Position numbers and translations under genes: made by a program. From Acinetobacter indicus CIP 110367 (GTDB lineage: Bacteria; Pseudomonadota; Gammaproteobacteria; Pseudomonadales; Moraxellaceae): a DNA stretch of 64,000 nt. This document shows, one piece after another, positions 43,383 through 52,933 of the stretch (position 1 is its first letter; each line of letters opens with the position of its first letter). Below the pieces are notes generated by a model that did no database searches, was not told the origin of the DNA, and worked only from the letters and a program-made list of their open reading frames with translations. The DNA lies in the NCBI RefSeq assembly GCF_000488255.1, contig NZ_KI530754.1, forward strand, positions 310,001-374,000, in the 5' to 3' direction.

Positions 43383-45956
43383 ATGCTTTTTATACTCAGT
43401 ATCGTCATTCTTGTTTTTACACTGTGGGCGATTTTCTATTTTCAGCTGTCTCGCAACAGCGGTACCATGACCCTGATCGCGGTCAGTATTGTCTCTGCCT
43501 TTATTAATCCCTGGTCCTTAATTTTAGGCATTCCTTTAATTGTGCTAAGCATAATTGTGATGGTGGATGCCTTGCGCATGAAAATCATCACCCAACCCGC
43601 GTATAAGGCTTTGTCACAAGCCATGCCAAGCATGAGCAGCACCGAACGTGAAGCACTGGATGCCGGCACCAGCTGGTGGGAAAAAGAGCTGTTTATGGGT
43701 GCGCCCAACTGGGATACCTTTGAGCAATATCCCTATCCTACGCTCAGTGCGGAGGAACAATCCTTTTTAGACAATGAAGTGGAACAGCTGTGCAACATGC
43801 TGGATGAATGGGAAATCCATCATAAGCACAAAGATTTATCTCCTGAAACCTGGCAGTTTATTAAAACCCATGGATTTTTGGGCCTGATTATTCCCAAGGA
43901 ATACGGCGGCAAGGCTTTCAGTTCTTTTGCGCAAAGCCGGATTATGAGCAAAATTGCCTCACGCTCCCTAACCGCCGCGGTCAGCTGTATGGTGCCCAAT
44001 TCCTTAGGCCCGGGTGAGTTGCTGCTGCACTACGGTACCGATGAGCAGAAAAAACGTTACTTGCCCGGTCTGGCCAAAGGCGAAGAAATTCCCTGCTTTG
44101 GGCTGACCAGCCCGGAAGCCGGCTCCGATGCCGGTGCCATCCCCGATACTGGCGTGGTCTGCTATGGCCAGTTTGAAGGCCGGCACGTACTGGGTCTGAA
44201 AATGAATTTCTCCAAACGATGGATTACATTGGCGCCCATTGCCACCGTGATTGGTCTGGCTTTTAAACTGTACGATCCGGACGGTTTACTCGGCGATAAG
44301 ACTAAAACCGACTATGGCATTACCTGTGCGCTACTGCCGGCCAATCATGCTGGAGTAAAAGTCGGGCCGCGCCATCATCCCGGTTCACCATTTATGAATG
44401 GCACGGTCGAAGGTCAGGATGTGTTTATTCCACTCGACTGGATTATCGGTGGTGTGGAAAATGCCGGTAAAGGCTGGCGCATGTTAATGGAATGTCTGGC
44501 CGTCGGTCGCGGGATTTCCTTACCGGCACTGTCAACCGCTGCCGGGGAAATGACCTATTTAAATGTCGGTGCTTTTGCGCGAATCCGCCAGCAATTCAAG
44601 TTGTCGGTGGGGAAATTTGAAGGCGTACAGGAAGTCACCAGTGATATTGCCAGTGAAACCTATATGCTGGAAGCCTTTCGCTATCTGGTGACCTGTGGAC
44701 TGAATCAGGGCGGCAAACCTGCCGTGATGACCGCGATGGCCAAGTACTATGCCACAGAGTCTATGCGCCGTGTGGTTAATCATGGTATGGATGTGGTCGG
44801 GGGCCGCGCCATCCAGTTGGGTCCACGGAACTTTCTGGCGCTGACCTATCAGGCCATTCCAGTTTCCATTACCGTTGAAGGGGCCAATATTTTAAGCCGC
44901 TCGCTGATGATTTTTGGCCAGGGTTCTATGCGTTGCCATCCGTATTTGTATGAAGAATTACAACTGCTACAAGCCCCTGATAAAGATGCCGCGCTGACAC
45001 AATTTAATGAACTGTTCTACCATCATCTCGGTTATACCTTTAACCGGACTGCGCGCGCATTTGCCTTTGGCTGGTTTGGCGGTTCATCTGATGCTCCGCA
45101 ACAAGCCGATGAATTTAGCCGGCCTTATTACAAAACCATCAACCGTTTTAGTGCGGCCTTTGCCCTGACTGCCGATATGTGTCTGGGTTTATTGGCCGGT
45201 GATATTAAACGCAAGGAAATGCTGTCCGGACGCCTGGCCGATATTCATGCGCAGCTGTTTATTGCCACCGCCATCTTAAAATACTATGCACATGGGCAAA
45301 AAACCGCAGATGAGCAACTGCATGCGCAACTGGCTTTAGACAAAGCACTGTTTAATGCACAAGAAGCCTTCTTTGGACTGTTCAATAATTTCCCTATGCA
45401 GCTGGCGGCTGGCGTCGTGAAATTGATCTGCTTCCCGTGGGGCCGTGCCTTGCAGCCACCAAGCGATCAGCTGAAACGTGATGTGGCCATGAGCATGATG
45501 CAGGACAATGCTTTTCGCCAGCAGCTGAAACAGCATGTTTTCTATAACACGGACCCGGACGATGTCTTTGGCCGGATGGAAAGTACCTTCCGGAGCTTAA
45601 CCGAGATTGAACCGCTGTGGGATCGCTTTAAAAAAGCTGAAGCCAAAGGCAGTTTTGATGGCCTCAGTTTTGAAGAACACATTGCCGATGCCCTAAATAC
45701 CGGCGCGATTCAACCCGAAGAAGCTAGCCAGCTACTCAGTTATAACGCGCAGCGCTTTGACAGTATTTTGACCGATATTTTCGATATGCAGCTGGAACAG
45801 ACCCTGCCACTAGACAATCCGCATTTAATTGAACCTTTAGGTGTCGATACGGAAGCTCATCCTCCGGCAACTTCAGCAGAACCGAAAACCGGTGGCACCG
45901 CACAATTGGCCACAGATCATCATAAAGAGGATCCGGAAGCTTTTATACGCTTTTAG
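43383..45956 (+). CDS. fadE: FadE-type acyl-CoA dehydrogenase
   Basis: 857 residues, the long FadE form. N-terminal hydrophobic segments (about 1-20 and 33-62) anchor it to the membrane. The dehydrogenase core shows IPCFGLTSPEAGSDAGAIPD, FSKRWITLAPIATVIGLAF and the GMDVVGGRAIQLGPRNFLAL region; the C-terminal DUF1974 follows from about 530. A 50-residue low-complexity tail (EAHPPATSAEPKTGG) is added. It oxidises fatty acyl-CoA to trans-2-enoyl-CoA. Stand-alone with its own terminator. Confidence 0.93.
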   Translation: MLFILSIVILVFTLWAIFYFQLSRNSGTMTLIAVSIVSAFINPWSLILGIPLIVLSIIVMVDALRMKIITQPAYKALSQAMPSMSSTEREALDAGTSWWEKELFMGAPNWDTFEQYPYPTLSAEEQSFLDNEVEQLCNMLDEWEIHHKHKDLSPETWQFIKTHGFLGLIIPKEYGGKAFSSFAQSRIMSKIASRSLTAAVSCMVPNSLGPGELLLHYGTDEQKKRYLPGLAKGEEIPCFGLTSPEAGSDAGAIPDTGVVCYGQFEGRHVLGLKMNFSKRWITLAPIATVIGLAFKLYDPDGLLGDKTKTDYGITCALLPANHAGVKVGPRHHPGSPFMNGTVEGQDVFIPLDWIIGGVENAGKGWRMLMECLAVGRGISLPALSTAAGEMTYLNVGAFARIRQQFKLSVGKFEGVQEVTSDIASETYMLEAFRYLVTCGLNQGGKPAVMTAMAKYYATESMRRVVNHGMDVVGGRAIQLGPRNFLALTYQAIPVSITVEGANILSRSLMIFGQGSMRCHPYLYEELQLLQAPDKDAALTQFNELFYHHLGYTFNRTARAFAFGWFGGSSDAPQQADEFSRPYYKTINRFSAAFALTADMCLGLLAGDIKRKEMLSGRLADIHAQLFIATAILKYYAHGQKTADEQLHAQLALDKALFNAQEAFFGLFNNFPMQLAAGVVKLICFPWGRALQPPSDQLKRDVAMSMMQDNAFRQQLKQHVFYNTDPDDVFGRMESTFRSLTEIEPLWDRFKKAEAKGSFDGLSFEEHIADALNTGAIQPEEASQLLSYNAQRFDSILTDIFDMQLEQTLPLDNPHLIEPLGVDTEAHPPATSAEPKTGGTAQLATDHHKEDPEAFIRF

Positions 45957-45969
45957 CGGCGACTTACAT

Positions 45970-45994
45970 AAAGTGGCTTTCGGGCCACTTTTTT
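45970..45994 (+). terminator. Terminator of fadE
   Basis: AAGTGGC, 6-base loop, GCCACTT followed by TTTT. Confidence 0.88.
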
Positions 45995-46100
45995 ATGGAC
46001 TGGAAATGACACTTCTGACAGGCATTCTACGACCATCTTCCAATGGTATAGACTACATAAGCCGTTAAGCTACATCGAAAACAATATTGAGGGAAACAAG

Positions 46101-46487
46101 ATGTCACAAAAAGATTATGACAATGGTTTAAAAGTACGTACAGAAGTCATGGGTGAAAGTTTTGTGAAACGTGCGCAGGACAATACTGTGCCGTTTACCC
46201 AGCCTTTGCAGGACTGGATTAATGAACATGCCTGGGGTTCTACCTGGCAACGTGAAGATGTATTGCCGCGCAAATATCGTTCACTGGTGACAATTGCCTT
46301 TTTAACTGCGCTCAAAAGCCCGACTGAATTAAAAGGTCATGTACGCGGGGCTTTAAATAATGGCGCGACAGTGGAAGAAATTCAGGAAGTACTACTGCAT
46401 AGCCTGCCCTATTGCGGCGCACCGGCCACGCAAGAAGCCTTCCGTGCAGCGTTAGAAGTCATTCAGGACTATCAGGCCAACGCGTAA
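46101..46487 (+). CDS. Carboxymuconolactone decarboxylase-family protein (PcaC-like)
   Basis: 128 residues. CMD domain with PRKYRSLVTIAFLTALKSPT, ELKGHVRGALNNGATVEEIQ and LLHSLPYCGAPATQEAF. The length and HAWGSTWQREDVLPRK segment resemble 4-carboxymuconolactone decarboxylase PcaC more than AhpD. No other protocatechuate gene is nearby, so a stray PcaC homologue of another role is possible. The single Cys in PYCG means no AhpD-type Cys pair. Confidence 0.8.
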   Translation: MSQKDYDNGLKVRTEVMGESFVKRAQDNTVPFTQPLQDWINEHAWGSTWQREDVLPRKYRSLVTIAFLTALKSPTELKGHVRGALNNGATVEEIQEVLLHSLPYCGAPATQEAFRAALEVIQDYQANA

Positions 46488-46501
46488 ATTGTCGGGCGAG
46501 T

Positions 46502-46762
46502 TTAAATCCAGTACACATTAAAGCTGTAAAAGAATTCACTGACTTCAAAACGTACCTGATAACCAAGCTGGGTCAGTTCGGCAGAGAGATTGCGAATTTC
46601 TTCCAAAGGCAAATGTTTGGGCAATACCGTAAATACTGCAGTGTTGCCCTGCTTGGCATTCTCTTCAATTAAACTGGCTAAACGCGCTTTATACAGGTTG
46701 ATGTCCAGATTGGCATGCGCCGAAAGCACTTTTGCATCTTCTGCGGTTAGAAAGTTCACCAT
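46502..46762 (-). CDS. Small unknown protein
   Basis: 86 residues from ATG 46762, preceded by AAGAGAAG. The frame opens 22 codons further upstream but without a ribosome site. Helical N-terminal half (LTAEDAKVLSAHANLDINLY) and an alpha/beta C-terminal half (RNLSAELTQLGYQVRFEVSE). No signal or membrane segment. The family is not recognised. Convergent with the CMD gene, 14 bases apart. Confidence 0.65.
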   Translation of the reverse strand: MVNFLTAEDAKVLSAHANLDINLYKARLASLIEENAKQGNTAVFTVLPKHLPLEEIRNLSAELTQLGYQVRFEVSEFFYSFNVYWI

Positions 46763-47137
46763 TTTTTTCTTCTCTTTTTTTGTTCCGTTGTATGGGTCTA
46801 ACTTAAAAAATGCTACGGCTCCGCTCAACTCTATTTTTGTAAGTAATTTAAATTAAAGATGAATTGGTTTACATCGACTGCTGTTATCCATCCTCTGATA
46901 AATCAAAAACTCCCTTATCCTGGTTTTCTCTCTAAGTCATAACAGACGCAAACAAGGAATATTTAATCTTCATTTTATAATTAACGCATGATCAGGTTCT
47001 GAGAGGTAAAAGAGATTAAATAACTTAGGCTATTTTGATATATGGGTTCCGTTAAACTTCCATCGTTATTACCTAACTCTCTCCTGCTCAATTTTATATT
47101 TCAAAGCGGATATTTGATTGTTCTATCTATGAGTCAT
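46763..47137. other. Gene-free AT-rich stretch
   Basis: About 375 bases with no supported ORF, RNA gene or repeat; the leader of the 86-residue gene occupies the left end. Confidence 0.45.
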
Positions 47138-47167
47138 AAAAAACGGAGCCGATCTGCTCCGTTTTTT
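47138..47167 (-). terminator. Terminator behind the broken M20 gene
   Basis: AAACGGAGC, 6-base loop, GCTCCGTTTT; A and T flanks on both sides. It lies 30 bases beyond the pseudogene stop. Confidence 0.85.
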
Positions 47168-47196
47168 CGCTCTTGGGATTTATATATTCAAGAGTA

Positions 47197-48540
47197 TTAT
47201 TTTTTCGCCTTCCATGCACTTTGTACCTGGCTGGCAACTTTTGGATAATCCAGAATAAAACGCATATGCGACTCTACCCCGGTTTTTAAGGTTTTATCAT
47301 CGACAATAAAGTACGGGTTATGGTTCGGTGCGGCTTTACTCATATCCTGATCAGCCGGTGTCGCACCCAGGAATACAAATAAAGATGGCATCAGCTGGCC
47401 ATAATAAGAAAAGTCTTCACTGGCGCTCTGGTTATGTTCTAAAACATGCGCCTTACCTTCACCCGCGGCCTGAATTAAAGATGGCGCCATCAATTCAGTT
47501 AAGGTTTTATCATTGGTGGTGACCGGCGCATACGGTGAAATTTCCACTTTGGCTTTTACATCATTGGCTTGCGCGGTGTGATCAATCATGGTTGGCAGGT
47601 TTTTGTAGATGCTTTGACGGATATCTTCATGATTGGAACGAATGGTTCCGATCATCGAAACCTGTTCAGGCAAGATATTACCACTGGTACCACCCTGAAT
47701 CTGGCCGATACTGACCACGCCCATGCCGTTACTCAAGTCGGCACGGCGCGACACCATGGTCTGTAAATTCTGGATAATATCAGCCGCGGCGACAATAGAA
47801 TCACGTCCTTTCCACGGCATGGAACCATGTACCTGCTGACCGGTTAAAGTCACGCGGATTCCATCGGCACTATTTAAAGCCGCACCATCTTTATAGAAGA
47901 TATTGCCACTTGGCATACCCGCCATCACGTGCATCCCAAAAATCACTTCAGGTTTTGGATTATTCAGTGCGCCATCGGCAATTATTTTACGTGCACCGAC
48001 CTGATCACCATTCAGGAAGTTATCAATATCGGCACCACCTTCTTCCGCAGGCTGGAATACAAAGACCACGGTTCCGGCAATTTTATCTTTATTTTCTGCC
48101 AGTGCTTTAGCTGCACCTAACAACATGGCAGTGTGGGTATCATGTCCGCAGGCATGCGCGACCGGTGTTTCTGCGCCCTAATAAATACCTTTGGCTTTAC
48201 TTGCAAAAGGCACTTGGGCTTTTTCCTTCATCAGCAAGGCATCCATATCGCCATGCAAGGCCACAATTGGACCCGGTTTTGCACCTTTTAATACGCCAAT
48301 CACACCGGTTTTGGCAAAGCCTTTTTTCACTTCAATGCCGTAAGAACGTAATTCTTTTTGCACCAGTTCCGACGTTTTAAATTCCATATTGCCAAGTTCA
48401 GGATTGGCGTGAATATGATGACGCAATTGAATGGTATGCTGCTCGACTTTTGTAGCGGCATCATCCACCCAATCTGCAAAAGCAAACTGAGAGATACTCA
48501 TGGCTAACCCCAAGCTAAGACAGGTTTTAGTGAGCTGCAT
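47197..48540 (-). pseudogene. M20-family amidohydrolase/peptidase broken by one in-frame amber codon
   Basis: From ATG 48540 (GGAG upstream) the frame encodes a signal peptide (ending QFAFADW), the M20 start LRHHIHANPELGNMEFKTSE and LHGDMDALLMKEKAQVPFAS, then TAG at 48180-48178. The same frame continues with [40 protein letters not shown] and a complete dimerisation and catalytic domain to 47197. Nothing else is broken, so the decay is recent or the stop is suppressed. Intact, it would be about 447 residues: a periplasmic zinc hydrolase of N-acyl amino acids or similar amides. Two fragments (126 and 310 codons) remain open. Confidence 0.88.
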
Positions 48541-48776
48541 GGAAACTCCATTTTTATAACCGTTTAAAATCTTATCTTCGGAGAATTTAGGGTTAAAATA
48601 CAAGGCTATTGTTGTAATTTTATATAGTCATTTGCACTATACTTGATATTTTAAAAGTTTAAAATTACCGCAATTTAGCGAGCAATTTTGCGCTATGACT
48701 CAAAACATTTCATTTCAGATTGGCTTTTTTCCGGCAGACCTTTTAGGCTTATAGCAAATATTTTCTGGATATGACC

Positions 48777-49289
48777 ATGTCGGACGCCATCACTGTTCCT
48801 CCCGCCCTGATTAACCGTGCGCTTACAGGCCAAGCCGATGCCCAGTTTGAGCTGGCTGAATTGTATATGCAAAGCGAGCATGAAGATGACAACCTGCTGG
48901 CTGAAGAATGGGCCTTAAAAGCCGCTGAAAATGGTCATCTGGAAGCCATGTACTGGTTGGGCGAAGGTTATACCGTCTATGCCAAAGACGTGCAGGAAGA
49001 TGATCCTGAAGATTCCAAAACTCACTTTGAGTTAGCCTATTACTGGTTGAAACAAGCAAGCGAACAGAAACATGCAGGCGCAATTCTGGAGCTGGCTGGC
49101 TATTATCGTCGTGGGAATGTGGTAGAAAAAGATATTCCGACCTCGGTAAATTTGGTTCAGCAAGCGGCTGAACTCGGTGATGCACAGGCCATGCGCGATT
49201 TGGCTTGTATTTATGAACATGGCCTGGGGGTCGAGATTAATGAAGCACAGGCAGATTACTGGGCCGAAAAAGCCAAAGCTGCCGATTAA
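48777..49289 (+). CDS. Sel1-repeat protein
   Basis: About 170 residues (ATG 48777; another ATG two codons earlier). Four Sel1-like helical repeats are visible: GQADAQFELAELYMQ, GHLEAMYWLGEGY, KHAGAILELAGYYRRG and GDAQAMRDLACIYEHGLGVE. No signal peptide. Such proteins are scaffolds for protein-protein contacts. Neighbours give no hint of partner. Confidence 0.88.
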   Translation: MSDAITVPPALINRALTGQADAQFELAELYMQSEHEDDNLLAEEWALKAAENGHLEAMYWLGEGYTVYAKDVQEDDPEDSKTHFELAYYWLKQASEQKHAGAILELAGYYRRGNVVEKDIPTSVNLVQQAAELGDAQAMRDLACIYEHGLGVEINEAQADYWAEKAKAAD

Positions 49290-49310
49290 CCCATTCAACC
49301 CGATCAAAAC

Positions 49311-49335
49311 CTCATCAGATGATGGGCTTTTTTAT
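49311..49335 (+). terminator. Weak terminator behind the Sel1 gene
   Basis: CCTCATC and GATGATGG can pair over six positions with a 4-base loop, followed by TTTTTT. Confidence 0.5.
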
Positions 49336-49488
49336 ATTGATGCATGGAGATAGGCGCTGGATTAGCCGGAATTTTTAATTGTTTTGGAGATCAAAGAACA
49401 CTACAGCGAGAAACAGGAACAGTTTAGCCAGATATTCAACAATTTCAGATTGGAACTCTGGGCAATTTCCAAGTACAATACTGCGCTA

Positions 49489-49544
49489 GTCGAGGGATGC
49501 TGCGACGTTTTACAGGTACGAAATGTAAAAGCGCTAGGCTCGAC
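49489..49544 (+). promoter_or_regulatory. S-adenosylhomocysteine (SAH) riboswitch
   Basis: The closing stem GTCGAG (49489-49494) with CTCGAC (49539-49544) encloses the conserved core GAGGGATGCTGCGAC and, 3', GCTAGGCTCG, as in the SAH aptamer consensus. A second stem TTTTACA (49508-49514) with TGTAAAA (49524-49530) lies between. It is directly upstream of ahcY, the gene these riboswitches turn on when SAH accumulates. A further hairpin TTGATCA/TGATCAA (49564-49599) with TTGTTTTTATT before the ribosome site is a candidate expression platform. Confidence 0.85.
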
Positions 49545-49622
49545 CATCGGTCAAACATCCGCTTTGATCAACAACGGCATCCGCGAACTGAATGATCAAT
49601 TGTTTTTATTAAGGAGATCGTG

Positions 49623-51005
49623 ATGAACGCGGTTAATGCTTCATTTACTGATTACAAAGTAGCAGACATCACTTTAGCAGACTTCGGTCGTAAAGAAATC
49701 AAACTTGCAGAAGCTGAAATGCCAGCCCTGATGGGTCTGCGTAAACGCTACTCTGCGGCTAAACCACTTGCTGGCGCTAAAATCCTGGGTTGTATCCACA
49801 TGACAATCCAAACAGCAGTTCTGATCGAAACTTTGGTTGAACTTGGCGCTGAAGTACGCTGGACCTCTTGTAACATCTTCTCGACTCAAGACCACGCTGC
49901 TGCTGCCATTGCTGCGTCTGGTGTTCCTGTGTTCGCTTGGAAAGGTGAAACTGAAGAAGAATACGTGTGGTGCTTAGAGCAACAAATTAACGTGAATGGC
50001 ACGCCTTGGGATGCCAACATGATTCTGGACGATGGCGGTGACTTAACTGCACTTGTTCACGAAAAATACCCAGAAGTTTTGGCGAAAATCCACGGTATTA
50101 CTGAAGAAACCACCACAGGTGTACAACGTCTGCTTGAAATGTGGAAAGACGGTTCTCTGAAAGTACCTGCAATCAATGTAAACGATTCAGTAACCAAGTC
50201 TAAAAACGACAACAAATACGGTTGCCGTCACTCACTCAACGATGCCATCAAACGTGCAACCGATATGCTTTTATCTGGTCGTCGTGCGCTGGTCATTGGT
50301 TACGGTGACGTAGGTAAAGGTTCTGCGCAATCACTTCGTCAAGAAGGCATGATCGTACGTGTTTCTGAAATCGATCCTATCTGTGCAATGCAAGCCTGCA
50401 TGGACGGTTATGAAGTGGTTTCTCCATACAAAAATGGTGTTCAAACCGGCAAGAAAGAAGACGTTAACGCTGACCTTCTTTTAAACACTGACCTGATCGT
50501 AACAACAACGGGTAACTACCACGTTTGTGACGCTGCCATGCTGGATACATTAAAAGCAGGTGCTGTTGTATGTAACATCGGTCACTTTGACACTGAAATC
50601 GACACCAACTACCTACGTGGTTACAAGTGGGTTGAAGTGAAACCTCAAGTTCACCAGGTGTATCGTTCAGAAAATGAAAACGATTACCTGATCCTGCTGT
50701 CTGAAGGTCGTTTAGTGAACCTGGGTAACGCAACAGGTCACCCATCACGCGTGATGGACGGTTCATTTGCCAACCAGGTTTTAGGTCAAATGCACTTGTT
50801 CGCTGAGAAATTTGCTGATCTTCCTGAAGATCAAAAACAAGCCGCGATTCGCGTTGAACTGCTTCCGAAGAAATTGGACGAAGAAGTTGCAGCTGCAATG
50901 GTTGCAGGTTTTGGCGGCGTTCTGACGCAATTGACGCAAGAACAAGCGGACTACTTAGGTGTAGCGGTTGAAGGTCCGTTTAAATCGGATGCTTATAAAT
51001 ATTAA
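49623..51005 (+). CDS. ahcY: Adenosylhomocysteinase
   Basis: 460 residues from ATG 49623, with AAGGAG six bases upstream. Substrate and NAD segments are clear: [70 protein letters not shown] and the C-terminal PFKSDAYKY. It hydrolyses SAH to adenosine and homocysteine. The bacterial insertion after the first domain (about 40 residues) is present. Expression is probably raised by SAH through the leader. metF follows after a repeat-bearing gap. Confidence 0.97.
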   Translation: MNAVNASFTDYKVADITLADFGRKEIKLAEAEMPALMGLRKRYSAAKPLAGAKILGCIHMTIQTAVLIETLVELGAEVRWTSCNIFSTQDHAAAAIAASGVPVFAWKGETEEEYVWCLEQQINVNGTPWDANMILDDGGDLTALVHEKYPEVLAKIHGITEETTTGVQRLLEMWKDGSLKVPAINVNDSVTKSKNDNKYGCRHSLNDAIKRATDMLLSGRRALVIGYGDVGKGSAQSLRQEGMIVRVSEIDPICAMQACMDGYEVVSPYKNGVQTGKKEDVNADLLLNTDLIVTTTGNYHVCDAAMLDTLKAGAVVCNIGHFDTEIDTNYLRGYKWVEVKPQVHQVYRSENENDYLILLSEGRLVNLGNATGHPSRVMDGSFANQVLGQMHLFAEKFADLPEDQKQAAIRVELLPKKLDEEVAAAMVAGFGGVLTQLTQEQADYLGVAVEGPFKSDAYKY

Positions 51006-51009
51006 TTAG

Positions 51010-51047
51010 CCCTCACCCCATCCCTCTCCCATAGGGAGAGGGTGAAC
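51010..51047 (+). repeat. REP-like palindromic element, copy 1
   Basis: CCCTCTCCC, ATA, GGGAGAGGG (51022-51042) inside TCACCCC...GGTGA flanks. It may also act as the ahcY 3'-end structure. A second copy in opposite orientation lies 90 bases on. Confidence 0.75.
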
Positions 51048-51129
51048 TCTCAAATCATTTACATTACGAGTTTTACTTGTGAAATTTAAGTAATTTGAGC
51101 CAAGACTCTGCGTTATTCAGTAATGAATA

Positions 51130-51165
51130 CTCCTCTCCCTTTGGGAGAGGTCAGGGAGAGGGTGA
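51130..51165 (-). repeat. REP-like palindromic element, copy 2 (inverted)
   Basis: CCTCTCCC, TTT, GGGAGAGG (51132-51150), followed by TCAGGGAGAGGGTGA. Read on the minus strand it matches copy 1 (TCACCC... then TCTCCC-3-GGGAGAG), so the two are a head-to-head pair as in BIME arrays. Confidence 0.75.
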
Positions 51166-51195
51166 ATAAAAAGTATTTATAAAAAGGATTTCAAC

Positions 51196-52032
51196 ATGTC
51201 AAAACAGATTCCGATTTCATTCGAGTTCTTCCCAACCAAAACTGATGCCGGTGCAGAAAAACTCAAGACCGTACACCAAGAGCTTCAGCTTTTAAATCCA
51301 GAATTTTTCTCGGTGACCTATGGCGCTGGTGGTTCAACTCGTGAACGTACCTTATCGACCATTAACGACTTCAATGGCAAAGGCACACCGGTTGCGCCTC
51401 ACCTGTCTTGTATTGGTGATGATAAAGCCCGTATTGCCGAATTGCTGGACCTGTACAAATCACAAGGTATTGACCGTATTGTGGCACTGCGTGGTGACTT
51501 GCCATCCGGTCAGGTTGGCTTGGGTGAATTGCCATATGCACAGGATCTAGTCCGCTTTATTCGTGAACATTCCGGTGATCATTTCCATATTGAAGTGGCT
51601 GCCTATCCGGAAATGCACCCACAAGCGGAAAGCTTTGATAAAGATATTCAGCATTTTGTTGAAAAAGTAAATGCCGGCGCCAATGCAGCCTTAACGCAAT
51701 TCTTTTTCAATCCGGATGCCTACTTCTACTTTGTTGAGCGTATTCAGCAAGCCGGTGTCAATATTCCGGTGGCGCCGGGTATTATGCCAATTACCAATGC
51801 CAGCAACCTGATTCGCTTTGCCGATAGTACTGGTGCTGAAATTCCACGCTGGATTCGCAAGCAACTGGCGACATATGGTGATGACACGGCATCGATTAAA
51901 GCCTTCGGTCATGAAGTGGTGCTGAAATTCTGTGAACGCCTGATTGCAGGTGGTGCGCCAAGTCTGCACTTCTACACCATGAACAATACCGAGCCTACCC
52001 GTCAGCTTGTGACTGATCTTGGCTTAGCCTAA
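51196..52032 (+). CDS. metF: 5,10-methylenetetrahydrofolate reductase
   Basis: 278 residues of TIM-barrel type. FEFFPTKTDAGAEKL at the N-terminus, FSVTYGAGGSTRERTL, VALRGDLPSG and HIEVAAYPEMHPQAESFDKD, then FFFNPDAYFYFV, are typical of MetF. It makes 5-methyl-THF for methionine synthesis from the methylene-THF that GlyA provides. AAAAAGGA precedes the start. It probably shares regulation logic with ahcY but the repeats between them may separate the transcripts. Confidence 0.96.
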   Translation: MSKQIPISFEFFPTKTDAGAEKLKTVHQELQLLNPEFFSVTYGAGGSTRERTLSTINDFNGKGTPVAPHLSCIGDDKARIAELLDLYKSQGIDRIVALRGDLPSGQVGLGELPYAQDLVRFIREHSGDHFHIEVAAYPEMHPQAESFDKDIQHFVEKVNAGANAALTQFFFNPDAYFYFVERIQQAGVNIPVAPGIMPITNASNLIRFADSTGAEIPRWIRKQLATYGDDTASIKAFGHEVVLKFCERLIAGGAPSLHFYTMNNTEPTRQLVTDLGLA

Positions 52033-52056
52033 TTTTCTTTTTGCGAGTTGTACTTT

Positions 52057-52773
52057 ATGCCACGTTTTTATATTGAAGCTGAATTAACGGTTGAGACGCA
52101 GCTCGCGCTGACCGAAACCGTGTTTCACCATTGGTGTAAAGTACTGCGTGCACAAGTGGGCGACACAGCCACCCTGTTCAATGGACAAGGTGGCGAATAT
52201 GAAGTGACCCTTACCGACGTTCAGAAAAAAACAGCAATGGTGATGGTCAACAGCTTTAATCCGGGCAACCGTACACCTAAATTCAAGGCCCTGCTCGGTC
52301 AGATCATGAGTAAGGGCGACCGGATGGATTATGCCATTCAAAAAGCGGTGGAACTCGGCGTTTCCGAGATTCAGCTCCTCACCTCTGAACGCTGCGAAAT
52401 GCGTCTGAAATACGACCGTGACCAGAAAAAACTGGATCACTGGCAAGGTATCGCCATTGCTGCTTGTGAGCAATGTGGTCTGAATATTGTGCCTAAAATT
52501 CTCCCGCCGATGTCGCTGGAAAAATGGCTCGACACCAATCTGCCAGCGACTAAACTGGTATTAGCACCCAACAAAGATGAAGTGAATGTCTTACACAATG
52601 CCACGCCAGAACTTGCCCTGTTAATTGGGCCTGAAGGCGGCCTGAGCGAGGCTGAAATCAGTAGCGCAAATACGAAAGGTTTTGTGAACTGGTGTATAGG
52701 CGAGCGCGTGTTAAGAACTGAAACTGCGCCTGTGGTCGCACTTTCTATTTTAAATTTTAACTTCAGCGTGTAA
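52057..52773 (+). CDS. rsmE: 16S rRNA (uracil-1498-N3) methyltransferase RsmE
   Basis: 238 residues from ATG 52057; a TTG three codons earlier is possible. SPOUT methyltransferase with KGDRMDYAIQKAVELGVSEI, SERCEMRLKYDRDQKKLDHW, AACEQCGLNIVPKI, LLIGPEGGLSEAEI and LGERVLRTETA-like knot (here CIGERVLRTETAPVVALSIL). It modifies U1498 of 16S rRNA. Close behind metF (24 bases), so possibly co-transcribed. Confidence 0.94.
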   Translation: MPRFYIEAELTVETQLALTETVFHHWCKVLRAQVGDTATLFNGQGGEYEVTLTDVQKKTAMVMVNSFNPGNRTPKFKALLGQIMSKGDRMDYAIQKAVELGVSEIQLLTSERCEMRLKYDRDQKKLDHWQGIAIAACEQCGLNIVPKILPPMSLEKWLDTNLPATKLVLAPNKDEVNVLHNATPELALLIGPEGGLSEAEISSANTKGFVNWCIGERVLRTETAPVVALSILNFNFSV

Positions 52774-52933
52774 TTCGTCTTATTTTTAGCTGAATACTGA
52801 GTCAGATGATTGCTTTTTTAAAGTTTACTGACTAATCTCAAAATATTATTTTACAATTTCACCTAATATCAGGTTATTCATAAAATAAAATGGATTTTTA
52901 CATACTCTGTAATTTATAGGGTTTTGGGGATAT

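Noticed and set aside
49384..49623. 79-codon ORF from a TTG start upstream of ahcY
   Set aside because: It covers the SAH riboswitch and runs into the ahcY ribosome site; no independent support for translation.
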